DNA from: Desulfobulbaceae bacterium UBA2276 | GTDB lineage: Bacteria; Desulfobacterota; Desulfobulbia; Desulfobulbales; Desulfocapsaceae | DNA length: 19,597 nucleotides | Assembly (NCBI GenBank): GCA_002347085.1 | Contig: DDWW01000030.1 | Span: 1 to 19,597, forward strand | Reading direction: 5' to 3' | Shown: positions 7,542-14,947 of the stretch, piece after piece | Numbering within the stretch: the stretch's first letter is position 1 | Layout of the letters: every line of letters begins with the position of its first letter | Notes under the pieces: model-generated | What the model was told of the DNA's origin: nothing | Seen by the model: the letters and a program-made list of their open reading frames with translations, nothing else | Databases searched by the model: none | Position numbers and translations under genes: made by a program

Positions 7542-8072
7542 ATGAATAGACGAAGCTTTCTTACCCGAGCCCTGGCCATGGCACCCCTTCTTGCCCTCTC
7601 TTCCCCCAGTGATTTACTGGCAAGCTTTGAAGAAAGGGCCCTCTCTTTTTATCACACCCACACCTTCAAAGAGTTGTCGATAGTCTACTTCAAAAATGGT
7701 AGTTATATCCCCAAGGCCCTGACCACGATCAACAATTTCCTGAAAGATTTCCGGACGGGCGATATGCATCCTATCGATCCGGTCCTGCTTGATCTGCTCC
7801 ATGACCTGCGCCAGGCCGCGGGCACCAAGGAATTCTTCGAGGTGATCTCCGGCTACCGGTCCCCGCAGACCAACACCATGCTCAAGAACAGCAGCGGCGG
7901 CGTTGCCAGCCACAGCCTGCACATGCTGGGCAAGGCAATCGATATCCGGCTTCCCTCATTCAATACCGGCCGTCTGCACAAGATAGCCCTGGGGTTCCAG
8001 CGGGGCGGGGTCGGCTTTTATCCGCAATCCGACTTTATCCATCTTGATACCGGCAATGTCCGCGCCTGGTAG
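7542..8072 (+). CDS. MepK/YcbK-like M15 peptidase (DUF882) with Tat signal
   Basis: A 176-residue protein of the YcbK/DUF882 group in the M15 metallopeptidase superfamily; E. coli MepK cleaves peptidoglycan crosslinks, favouring 3-3 links. The N terminus MNRRSFLTRALAMAPLLALS is a twin-arginine leader (RRSFL) with a hydrophobic stretch, predicting export by Tat. The metallopeptidase core is visible: SGYRSPQTN (103-111), H127-x6-D134 in HMLGKAID, and H167/D169 in FIHLD, which should hold zinc. It follows the L,D-transpeptidase after 148 bases, pairing a maker and a cutter of 3-3 crosslinks. The ATG start has no obvious Shine-Dalgarno site but is fixed by the leader. Its end overlaps the following GIY-YIG frame. 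Confidence 0.92.
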   Translation: MNRRSFLTRALAMAPLLALSSPSDLLASFEERALSFYHTHTFKELSIVYFKNGSYIPKALTTINNFLKDFRTGDMHPIDPVLLDLLHDLRQAAGTKEFFEVISGYRSPQTNTMLKNSSGGVASHSLHMLGKAIDIRLPSFNTGRLHKIALGFQRGGVGFYPQSDFIHLDTGNVRAW

Positions 8073-8385
8073 CGAGCCCATTCTTTACCCGCCGCCGGAG
8101 CAATCAGGGTTGGATTCCTGGTATGTCTATATGGTCAGATGCCGTGACAACAGCCTCTACACCGGCATCACCACCGACCTGGAAAAACGGATTCTGGAAC
8201 ATAACTGCGGGCCTAAAGGGGCACGTTATACCCGAGGCCGCCGACCAGTTGACCTGGTCTATTATGAACCGGCCCCCTCCAGGTCGGTTGCCACCATCCG
8301 TGAGGGCCAGATCAAAAGGCTCAACACCTATCAGAAGAGTCAACTGGTGATAGAATCGCGACCTCCAGAGCAGGGCCACTCATGA
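8056..8385 (+). CDS. GIY-YIG domain protein (YhbQ/COG2827-like)
   Basis: A small single-domain GIY-YIG protein. The motif appears as WYVYMVRCRDNSLYTGIT (residues 22-38 from the ATG at 8056), followed by LEKRILEHN and the ARYTRGRRPVDLVYYE block typical of the UPF0213/YhbQ group. Members of this family have been linked to structure-specific DNA cleavage, but the cellular role is poorly defined. The ATG at 8056 overlaps the preceding gene by 17 bases. A TTG at 8110 with GGAG 9 bases upstream would begin just before the domain (MDSWYVYM) and may be the true start, since the first 19 residues are proline-rich and look non-domain. Its stop overlaps the next start as ATGA, suggesting translational coupling to the response regulator. 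Confidence 0.88.
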   Translation: MSAPGSEPILYPPPEQSGLDSWYVYMVRCRDNSLYTGITTDLEKRILEHNCGPKGARYTRGRRPVDLVYYEPAPSRSVATIREGQIKRLNTYQKSQLVIESRPPEQGHS

Positions 8386-9761
8386 CCTCCATCCTGATTG
8401 TTGATGACGAACAAAGCATGCGGGATTTCCTGACGATCCTGCTCCAGAAAGAAGGCTACCACGTAGAATCACGAGGTGATGGCGCCAGCGCCCTCCGCTG
8501 TCTTGAAGACACCGCTTTCGATCTGGTCGTAAGCGACATCCGTATGCCTGGCATTGGCGGCCTCGATCTTCTGCACAGCATCAAAGGGAAATTCCCTTCC
8601 CTGCCGGTCATCCTGATCACAGCCTTTGTCTCCCCTGACGACGCGGTTTCGGCCATGAAAGACGGGGCCTTTGACTATATCAGCAAACCTTTCAATGTGG
8701 CCGAGATCAAGAGCGTTATCCGCGCCGCCACGGCCGGCAATAAAAACGACTTTCAGGGCCCCTCTGCTGCCGACGCCTTTCCGGAAATCATTGGCCAGAG
8801 CCAGGAGATGGTCAAGATCTTTGACCTGATCCAGCGTGTTGCCCCTACGCCCGCCAATGTCATTATCTATGGGGAATCCGGCACCGGCAAGGAACTCGTG
8901 GCCCAGGCCATCCACCAGCACAGCAAGGTGGCAGATCATCCCTTTGTGCCCATCACCTGCAGCGCCATCCCCGAAGACCTCATGGAGAGTGAACTCTTTG
9001 GCCATATAAAGGGTTCCTTCACCGGGGCCATAGGGGATAAGCTCGGTCTCTTTCAATTGGCCAATAACGGCACGGCCTTCCTCGATGAGATTGGCGAGCT
9101 CACCCCCATCATCCAGACCAAGCTCCTGAGGGTGCTTCAGGAACGGGAGGTAAAACCCGTAGGCTCAACAAAGACGGAACGGGTGAATGTCCGCATCATC
9201 GCCGCCACCAACCGCGTGCTGGAAGAAGAGATCATCGCCGGCCGCTTCCGCGAAGACCTTTTCTATCGCCTGGCGGTGGTGCCTATTCGTATGCCACCCT
9301 TACGGGAACGCAAGGGTGACGTGCCGCTCCTGGTGAACCATTTTCTGCAAAAACATTCACGATTACTGGGGAAAAAAGTTCAGGAGATTTCCTCTTACGG
9401 GATGCAGGTCCTTATGGACTATGATTTCCCCGGAAATGTGCGCGAGCTGGAGAACATCATTGAGCGGGGGGTCGCACTCGAAAGTTCCAACATTATCCTG
9501 CCCGAGAGTTTCGCCCTGTCCGCACACCGCTCAGAGAAGCAAAGCAAGGGTGGCGGTGATCCGCTTTTTCAGGCCGTGAGCAGCAAGGAAGAACTCTTTG
9601 AACGGGGCCTGGAAGAGGTGATCAACGATCTGGAAAAAAGGATTATCTGTTTTGCCCTGGAGAAAAGCAACCACTCTAAGATGCGAGCCGCCGAACTCTT
9701 AGGCATCAGTTTTCGTTCTCTGCGCTACAAGGTCAAGAAATATGGCATTGAAGAAGAGTAG
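8382..9761 (+). CDS. Sigma-54-dependent response regulator, NtrC/PilR type
   Basis: A 459-residue activator of sigma-54 RNA polymerase. Domain order: receiver (1-120) with acidic pocket DDE (8-10), phospho-acceptor Asp52 and Lys102; AAA+ domain (about 135-370) with Walker A GESGTGKE (164-171), the sigma-54-contact loop written GSFTGA (211-216) instead of the usual GAFTGA, Walker B TAFLDEIGEL (231-240) and the FREDLFYRL sensor region; and a C-terminal Fis-type helix-turn-helix (about 420-459, AAELLGISFRSLRYKVKKYG). It starts on an ATGA overlap with the GIY-YIG gene and is followed 18 bases later by its probable partner kinase. The target genes are unknown: no pilin gene is nearby, and I see no clear -24/-12 promoter in the window. 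Confidence 0.95.
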   Translation: MTSILIVDDEQSMRDFLTILLQKEGYHVESRGDGASALRCLEDTAFDLVVSDIRMPGIGGLDLLHSIKGKFPSLPVILITAFVSPDDAVSAMKDGAFDYISKPFNVAEIKSVIRAATAGNKNDFQGPSAADAFPEIIGQSQEMVKIFDLIQRVAPTPANVIIYGESGTGKELVAQAIHQHSKVADHPFVPITCSAIPEDLMESELFGHIKGSFTGAIGDKLGLFQLANNGTAFLDEIGELTPIIQTKLLRVLQEREVKPVGSTKTERVNVRIIAATNRVLEEEIIAGRFREDLFYRLAVVPIRMPPLRERKGDVPLLVNHFLQKHSRLLGKKVQEISSYGMQVLMDYDFPGNVRELENIIERGVALESSNIILPESFALSAHRSEKQSKGGGDPLFQAVSSKEELFERGLEEVINDLEKRIICFALEKSNHSKMRAAELLGISFRSLRYKVKKYGIEEE

Positions 9762-9779
9762 GAGCTGACAACTACGCGC

Positions 9780-11510
9780 ATGGATCTCAAGACCTTCATC
9801 ACCAATCCCCACCCAACCCCGGCCTCTCCGGACAAACTGCTGCAAGGCCAACTCTTGTGGATGCTCCTGTTGCGGGTCATTCTCTACACCCTGCTCCTGG
9901 GGATCAGTGTCTTTCTCCAGAGCGGCCAGCTTGAGATCATTCTCCCCCCTTACTCCCTGCTCGTTTTATTTATCTGCGGGGTATATCTCTCGGCCATCAT
10001 TTCCGCCTTTTTGCTGCTGACCAGAAGGGGGAGGATTGACAATTTCGGCTTTGCCCAGAATCAACTTGATATCTTTTTTGTCACCCTTTTAGTCTATCAT
10101 ACCGGCTCGTCACACTCCCTTTTTTCGCCGCTCTATTTTTTCCCCATTATTGCCGGCGGCCTGATTTTCCCCCGAAAGGGGGGGCTGGTCGCAGCCGCCT
10201 CGGCCTGCCTGCAATATGGTCTGGTCCTTGGCCTTGAGCAGATGCGCATCTATCCAGCCTTTCTCAACCGCTACGATTTTTTCAAAGAACAGAACCTGCT
10301 GACCAGCGTCAACCATTTTGCGGTGCTGGGGCTGACCTTTTTCCTGGCCGCCATCCTGAGCGCCATCTTTGCCCGAAGGCTGCTCAAGACCGAGGCCGCT
10401 CTTTCAGATACGGTCAGAAGCCTTGACAGCCTGTCGCTCCTCTACAAGCAGATCTTTGACGATATTGCCACCGGCATTATTACCATCGACGACAACAGCC
10501 GGATCACCTCCGCCAATAACGCCATTGGCCGCATCACCGGCTACCTGCCCACGGAGCTTCCCGGACAACTCTTTGCTCAGGTCTTTCCCGACCTTGATCT
10601 TGGCAACCAGGCTTCACGCCTCACCGCCAATCTCACCCGCAAGGATGGGGTAACAATCAGGGTGGGATATTCCTGTGCCAAACTGCAACTTCCGCCAGCG
10701 GACGAACCTGCCAAATCAGCTCTGCCGGCGCATGAAAAGCACCAGTGCCAAAACTGCAAGATCTTGACCATTCAGGATATCAGCGAGATAGAGCGGTTGG
10801 AACAGCAGATGCGCCAGGCCGAAAAGTTAGCCGCCATCGGCCGCATCAGTGCCGGTATTGCCCATGATTTCAGGAATCCACTCACCGCCATCTCCGGATC
10901 AGCCCAAATTCTTGCCAACGAGTCTTTCCAACACGATTCACCCGAGCAACGAACCAACCGCGCCCTCATCAATATCATCCTTCGTGAGTCAAACCGCTTA
11001 ACCCATACCATCTCGGACTTTCTTAAATTCGCCCGCCCGGAAACAACAGAACGCGAATGGTTTTCCCTCAAAAAATGTCTGGAAGAAGTCATCCAGGTCA
11101 GCCAGGCCGATCCCTTATGGCCTACCAGCTGCACCCTCCAGATCGAAGTTGATCCCAGATTTTCACTCTGGGCCGACCAGCACCAGATCTTCACGGTTAT
11201 CAGCCATCTGCTGCATAACGCCCTGCCCTTCTGCCCCCAGGGCGCGGAAATTATCAGGATAGAGGCTGAGGAGTTGAGCATTGGCGAGAATCAGGGGGAA
11301 ATTATCCTGCGCGTAGGCGATAACGGGACCGGCATTGAGGAAGAAAACCGGGAAAAGATCTTTGAACCTTTTTTTACCAAACGAGTAGATGGCACCGGAC
11401 TGGGACTGGCAATCGTCAAACAGATCGTCACGGCCCATCATGGAAGCATTGAGGTAGGGCGTTCAGAGCTGGGCGGGGCTTTGTTTACAGTGTATCTGCC
11501 CCTGCCATAG
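9780..11510 (+). CDS. PilS-like membrane sensor histidine kinase with PAS domain
   Basis: A 576-residue kinase expected to phosphorylate the preceding response regulator. The N-terminal 200 residues hold about six hydrophobic segments with very short loops, as in PilS-type sensors. A PAS domain follows (about 218-340), then HisKA with H362 in GIAHDFRNPL, the N-box around N480 (ISHLLHNAL), DNGTGIEE (514-521), FEPFFTK (528-534) and GTGLGLAI (538-545), so the catalytic part is complete. Odd: the end of the PAS region carries His318, His321, Cys323 and Cys326 (HEKHQCQNC) plus Cys300, a possible metal or redox site. GGAG precedes the ATG at a rather long distance (about 14 bases). The gene converges on rubrerythrin. 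Confidence 0.94.
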   Translation: MDLKTFITNPHPTPASPDKLLQGQLLWMLLLRVILYTLLLGISVFLQSGQLEIILPPYSLLVLFICGVYLSAIISAFLLLTRRGRIDNFGFAQNQLDIFFVTLLVYHTGSSHSLFSPLYFFPIIAGGLIFPRKGGLVAAASACLQYGLVLGLEQMRIYPAFLNRYDFFKEQNLLTSVNHFAVLGLTFFLAAILSAIFARRLLKTEAALSDTVRSLDSLSLLYKQIFDDIATGIITIDDNSRITSANNAIGRITGYLPTELPGQLFAQVFPDLDLGNQASRLTANLTRKDGVTIRVGYSCAKLQLPPADEPAKSALPAHEKHQCQNCKILTIQDISEIERLEQQMRQAEKLAAIGRISAGIAHDFRNPLTAISGSAQILANESFQHDSPEQRTNRALINIILRESNRLTHTISDFLKFARPETTEREWFSLKKCLEEVIQVSQADPLWPTSCTLQIEVDPRFSLWADQHQIFTVISHLLHNALPFCPQGAEIIRIEAEELSIGENQGEIILRVGDNGTGIEEENREKIFEPFFTKRVDGTGLGLAIVKQIVTAHHGSIEVGRSELGGALFTVYLPLP

Positions 11511-11530
11511 ACAGAAGGAAGGAATAGAAG

Positions 11531-11580
11531 TTACAGGACTTACAGAACTCATGGGGATCTATAAGTCCTGTAAGCAGGAC
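11531..11580. repeat. Nested inverted repeats in a convergent gap
   Basis: TTACAGGACTTA (11531-11542) is a perfect 12-base inverted match to TAAGTCCTGTAA (11562-11573), with a 19-base loop. A second hairpin, GTCCTG-TAAG-CAGGAC (11565-11580), shares the right arm, so the two folds exclude each other. The site lies between the 3' ends of the kinase and rubrerythrin genes. That position suits a two-way terminator, but neither strand has a run of T after the stem. It may instead be a degenerate copy of a short dispersed repeat. Confidence 0.6.
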
Positions 11581-11667
11581 CATCAGGGGAAAATAACGAC
11601 AGAGCCTACGCCGCTATTCTTTATTGCCAATTTCCCCAACCAAAACTGCATGGTATCGAAATCAGGG

Positions 11668-12168
11668 CTAACTGATCTGCTCAAAGATATGTTTTTTGGC
11701 GCCACAGATAGGACATTTCTCCGGGGGGGCGCCAAATTCGATATGGCCACAGACCGGACAGAGATAAAATTCGATCACCTCCAGGTCCACGCCATTACTC
11801 ACGGCCTCTAAGGCCTTGTTGTACAAAGCGGCATGAACCGCCTCTGCCTTGACCGCAAACTTAAACATGACCTTGGCCTTATGGCCTTCGGCCTCTGCCT
11901 GTTCCACCATGGGTGGGTACATATCCTGAAATTCATGGGTCTCACCATGAATGGCTTCCTGTAGATTGTCCGCAGTAGAACCGATTTTATCCAGGGCCTT
12001 CAAATGGCCTTCCGCATGGATCCGCTCGGCCTCAGCGGTAGTACGGAACAATCTGGCAATATTGGGAAATCCTTCCTTTTCTGCTTTTTTGGCAAAGGCC
12101 CGGTATTTTTGATTGGCCTGACTCTCACCGGCAAAGGCATCCATAAGATTTTCTGTAGTTGATGGCAT
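11668..12168 (-). CDS. rbr: Rubrerythrin
   Basis: A 166-residue non-haem iron protein of oxidative-stress defence in anaerobes, reducing hydrogen peroxide. The ferritin-like four-helix domain (1-125) shows the expected di-iron ligands: Glu14 in FAGES, Glu48 and His51 in AEAERIHAE, Glu76/Glu79 in GETHEFQ and Glu109 in AVKAEAVH. The C-terminal rubredoxin-like domain has CPVCG (Cys137, Cys140) and CPICG (Cys152, Cys155), a complete FeS4 site. AAAGGAGG sits directly upstream of the ATG, a strong ribosome binding site. It lies 174 bases downstream of a thioredoxin-reductase-like gene on the same strand, with a long inverted repeat in between. A redox partnership is plausible but not shown. Confidence 0.97.
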   Translation of the reverse strand: MPSTTENLMDAFAGESQANQKYRAFAKKAEKEGFPNIARLFRTTAEAERIHAEGHLKALDKIGSTADNLQEAIHGETHEFQDMYPPMVEQAEAEGHKAKVMFKFAVKAEAVHAALYNKALEAVSNGVDLEVIEFYLCPVCGHIEFGAPPEKCPICGAKKHIFEQIS

Positions 12169-12206
12169 GATTTCCTCCTTTCAAAGTTTGATAGTTTTGC
12201 AAAAAG

Positions 12207-12282
12207 GAACCACAGATGCACACAGATTGACGCAGATTTTCTTCTGTTATGATCTGTGCGTCTCCGTGTGCATCTGTGGTTC
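12207..12282. repeat. Long inverted repeat (17-bp perfect arms) upstream of rubrerythrin
   Basis: GAACCACAGATGCACAC (12207-12223) is perfectly complementary to GTGTGCATCTGTGGTTC (12266-12282). The 42-base interior can extend the pairing imperfectly through GACGCAGAT against ATCTGTGCGTC, giving a hairpin of about 76 bases. The internal phrasing, with repeated CACAGAT-like units, resembles dispersed intergenic palindromes that I recall from many environmental genomes. It lies between the stop of the flavoprotein gene and the start of rubrerythrin, where it could affect transcript processing or simply be a mobile palindromic repeat. Confidence 0.8.
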
Positions 12283-12342
12283 AAAAAGACAAGAGACGTT
12301 CATATAAAAGTAAAAAGGTACGAACATAAACACGCATTCTAC

Positions 12343-13269
12343 TCAGGCGACAGCCTTTTGTTTTCTGGCAAAATTCGCCGCCGCAAGCCCGGCGACACAG
12401 CCTTCCCCCACGGCCTTGGCCATCTGATAAGGGTGCCCGGTAATATCTCCAGCCCCATAAACCCCAGGGACATTGGTCTCGGCCAGCTTATTGGTCTCAA
12501 TATGGGTCATGGTATCCAGATCGAGCTGCACCCCTATTTCCAAGGCCAGCTCCATGGCCCCTTTGGCCCCCAGTTCGATAAAAACCCCATCGAGCGCCAC
12601 TTCCTGCCCATTTTCGAGAAGAAGAGATTGCACCGCATTCTCACCCTGGATTGCCTTGACCCAGGTTCCAGTCAGGTGTTCGACCGAAGAATTTTTCAGC
12701 TTCAGGAGCAGATCATCCGAGGCCACCAGTTCCTGACTCACCAGATAGACCTTGGCGGCATAGCCAGTCAAGGTTAAGGCCCCATCAACAGCGGCACTGG
12801 CATTCCCTACGACCGCGACCGTGGCCTTCCGGTAAAAATTGGCGTCACAATCAACGCAATACGAGACCCCGCGCCCGGAAAATTCCTTTTCACCAGCCAC
12901 CTTCAATTTTTTTCTGGCCGTGCCGGTGGCAAAGATAAGCGTGCGACTGCTGATTGTGGTTCCACCTTCAAGATCAAGCATAAACACGGCCTCTTGCTGA
13001 TGGATTTTCAACACATCATCATCCAGCAACTCGGCGCCAAATTGCCTCACTTGAGCAATCCCTGCCTCCAACAACTCGTGGCCCGTCTTCACCCCGTCCA
13101 CGCAGGCATAGTTTTCGACATGGGCGGAATAGAGAGAACTGCGCTCAATCCTTCCCAGCAGCAAGACCCGGCTTTTCTTGCGCGCCGCGTGAATTGCCGC
13201 CTGAATCCCGGCCGGCCCGGCACCGATAATCACCACATCATAAAGGGCCATTTCTTTCTTCGTATCCAT
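12343..13269 (-). CDS. Thioredoxin-reductase-like flavoprotein with atypical NAD(P)H site
   Basis: A 308-residue member of the low-molecular-weight thioredoxin reductase family. FAD-binding GAGPAG (16-21), the redox-active pair Cys138-Val-Asp-Cys141 in GRGVSYCVDCD, and the C-terminal FAD motif GAGDIT (272-277) are intact. The second nucleotide domain is unusual: the family motif GGGDSA is replaced by VVGNASAA (153-160), and the HRRxxxR motif that binds the NADPH phosphate is absent where VYLVSQELVASD occurs. It may use NADH, reduced ferredoxin or another donor, as some anaerobe enzymes do. An ATG at 13269 follows GAGAGGG at about 5 bases; an internal ATG at 13251 also fits. It is divergent from the ketosynthase and upstream of rubrerythrin. 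Confidence 0.9.
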   Translation of the reverse strand: MDTKKEMALYDVVIIGAGPAGIQAAIHAARKKSRVLLLGRIERSSLYSAHVENYACVDGVKTGHELLEAGIAQVRQFGAELLDDDVLKIHQQEAVFMLDLEGGTTISSRTLIFATGTARKKLKVAGEKEFSGRGVSYCVDCDANFYRKATVAVVGNASAAVDGALTLTGYAAKVYLVSQELVASDDLLLKLKNSSVEHLTGTWVKAIQGENAVQSLLLENGQEVALDGVFIELGAKGAMELALEIGVQLDLDTMTHIETNKLAETNVPGVYGAGDITGHPYQMAKAVGEGCVAGLAAANFARKQKAVA

Positions 13270-13432
13270 TTTTCCCTCTCAAAAACCGAAATTTTATCTC
13301 CCTCAAGCCCCACTTTTCCCAAAATCCCCTGCCTTCCTCTTGAATTCTCAAGCAATATATTCTAAAGATAGAGGGTTAGCATCTGATTGCTCAAGGTACT
13401 TTCTAACAAAGTCACCCCATTGAAACCCCATT

Positions 13433-13438
13433 TATAAT
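13433..13438 (+). promoter_or_regulatory. Possible -10 box for the lipid cluster
   Basis: A perfect TATAAT lies 30 bases before the ketosynthase ATG, in the 199-base gap between the divergent flavoprotein and ketosynthase genes. No convincing -35 lies 16-18 bases upstream. If it is used, the leader would be only about 24 bases and has no Shine-Dalgarno site. Confidence 0.3.
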
Positions 13439-13468
13439 AAGCCCAACCTCATTCGTCAACCAACCATC

Positions 13469-14710
13469 ATGGATCGCAACCAGCAACGAGTCGTCATCAC
13501 CGGAATCGGCCTGGCCGCCCCCAATGCCGATAATCTCCAGGTCTTTCGCGCAAAACTTCTGGCCGGAATCAGTGAAATCAAGGAAATTGATCTCCGTTAT
13601 TTTGGCCCGGCGCCGGCGGGGATCTGCACCTTTGACGAAACCCGCTATCGAAAGAAAAAAGACAATAAACGAGGCACCAGGGCCGGCTGCATAGGGGTCT
13701 ATTGCGCCCACGAGGCCCTGGCTGACGCCTCGCTTGACATTGATTACTACGACCGCTCCCGCATTGGCGTCTATGTCGGCCTCACCGAACATGGCACCGT
13801 CGAGACTGAAAACGAAATTTTCAATATCAGCCAATATAATTATGACGTAAAATACTGGACGCACCACCACAATCCCCGCACCGTGCTCAACAACCCGGCG
13901 GGCGAGATCACCATGAGTCTTGGGATCACCGGTCCCCATTACGCCATCGGGGCTGCCTGCGCGGCTGGCAATGCCTCGCTGATTCAAGGGGTGCAGATGC
14001 TCCGTCTGGGCGAAGTAGATATGGCCTTGGCGGGCGGGATCTCGGAATCAACCGGATCCTTTGGGATCTTCGCAAGCTTCAAGGCCCAGGGCGCACTGGC
14101 TGAGGCCGACGACCCACGCTTGGCCTGCAAGCCTTTTGACCTTGAGCGCAACGGGATTGTGGTTTCCGAAGGGGGTTGCATCTACGTCCTCGAACGCTTG
14201 GAAAAGGCCCTGGAGCGTGGGGCCAAGATCTATGGCGAGATTGTGGGCTACTGCATCAACTCCGATGCCCGAGACTTTGTCTTGCCATACGATAAGAGAC
14301 AGGCCGAGTGCATGCAGCAGGCCATGGATCGCGCCGGACTCAGACCTTGCGATATTGACATCATCAACACCCATGCCACCGGTACCAAGCAGGGCGATAT
14401 CGAAGAGTGCAAAGCCATCCGCCAGCTCTTTGCCGACGCGCCCTCCACCTATATCAACAACACCAAATCAAATATTGGTCATGCCATGGGGGCCGCCGGC
14501 GTCCTCGAGCTTGCCGGGAATCTGCCCGCCTTTGAGGATAATATGGTTCACCCCACCATCAATGTTAGCAACCTTGACCCCGAATGCGCCCTGCCCAATT
14601 TGGTCATCAACCAACCGCTGCAACTTCCGTCGGTCTCCACTATTCTCAACAATTCTTTTGGCATGGTGGGGATCAATTCCGTCATTATTGTCAAAAAAAT
14701 TGAGAAATAA
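13469..14710 (+). CDS. Beta-ketoacyl-ACP synthase, FabF (KAS II)-like
   Basis: A 413-residue condensing enzyme that would extend an ACP-bound acyl chain with malonyl-ACP. The full catalytic triad is visible: Cys164 in GAACAAGNAS, His302 in NTHATGTKQGD and His338 in KSNIGHAMGAAG, with the closing NNSFGMVGINS block. So it is an active elongating KS, not a chain-length-factor relative. The insert around residues 115-140 (YNYDVKYWTHHHNP) differs from housekeeping FabF as I know it and suggests a specialised subfamily. The ATG at 13469 lacks a clear Shine-Dalgarno site. It opens a same-strand cluster with ACP, two CrtI-like flavoproteins, FabG and FabZ homologues, so a secondary role in making an unusual acyl chain is more likely than bulk fatty acid synthesis. 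Confidence 0.93.
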   Translation: MDRNQQRVVITGIGLAAPNADNLQVFRAKLLAGISEIKEIDLRYFGPAPAGICTFDETRYRKKKDNKRGTRAGCIGVYCAHEALADASLDIDYYDRSRIGVYVGLTEHGTVETENEIFNISQYNYDVKYWTHHHNPRTVLNNPAGEITMSLGITGPHYAIGAACAAGNASLIQGVQMLRLGEVDMALAGGISESTGSFGIFASFKAQGALAEADDPRLACKPFDLERNGIVVSEGGCIYVLERLEKALERGAKIYGEIVGYCINSDARDFVLPYDKRQAECMQQAMDRAGLRPCDIDIINTHATGTKQGDIEECKAIRQLFADAPSTYINNTKSNIGHAMGAAGVLELAGNLPAFEDNMVHPTINVSNLDPECALPNLVINQPLQLPSVSTILNNSFGMVGINSVIIVKKIEK

Positions 14711-14740
14711 GGGTATTGTTAAAAAAAATTATAAAAAAGA

Positions 14741-14947
14741 GTGGCAAGATATGGTATAAAGAATGTTTTGCCTGATCAAATATCCATTGAGGAGCCGCTA
14801 CGAAACAATTTCTCTCTTTATAACTGTTTTGTTACGATCCCTTATGATGTTTCTTCGGCCATTCAGATGGTCATAACGACCCCACATCAAGACACATACA
14901 CCAAAATACTCTTTTTTAGGAAAAGATCGAATCTGGAGATACTATGA
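14741..14947 (+). CDS. Possible small protein between KS and ACP genes (doubtful)
   Basis: A 68-codon frame opening at a GTG ends on an ATGA overlap with the acyl carrier protein start, which is the only argument in its favour. The DNA is clearly more AT-rich than the cluster around it, there is no good ribosome binding site, and the product matches no family that I recognise. The 233-base gap between the ketosynthase and ACP may instead be a promoter region or leader for the ACP gene. I see no rho-independent terminator and no solid sigma-70 promoter in it. Confidence 0.15.
   Translation: MARYGIKNVLPDQISIEEPLRNNFSLYNCFVTIPYDVSSAIQMVITTPHQDTYTKILFFRKRSNLEIL

Noticed and set aside
8469..9056. 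A 195-codon minus-strand frame over the response regulator
   Set aside because: It is antisense to the receiver and AAA+ domains, with no domain or ribosome binding site of its own.
11531..11573. Rho-independent terminator for the kinase and rubrerythrin genes
   Set aside because: The stem is good and the position is right, but no T-run follows on either strand, so it is listed as an inverted repeat instead.
12000..12284. A 94-codon minus-strand frame over the start of rubrerythrin and the inverted repeat
   Set aside because: Its N terminus is translated from the palindromic repeat and the rest is a shifted frame of rubrerythrin.
13412..13987. A 191-codon minus-strand frame over the ketosynthase start
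   Set aside because: It is antisense to a clear KAS II gene; the product is low in recognisable motifs and looks like a mirror of the coding strand.
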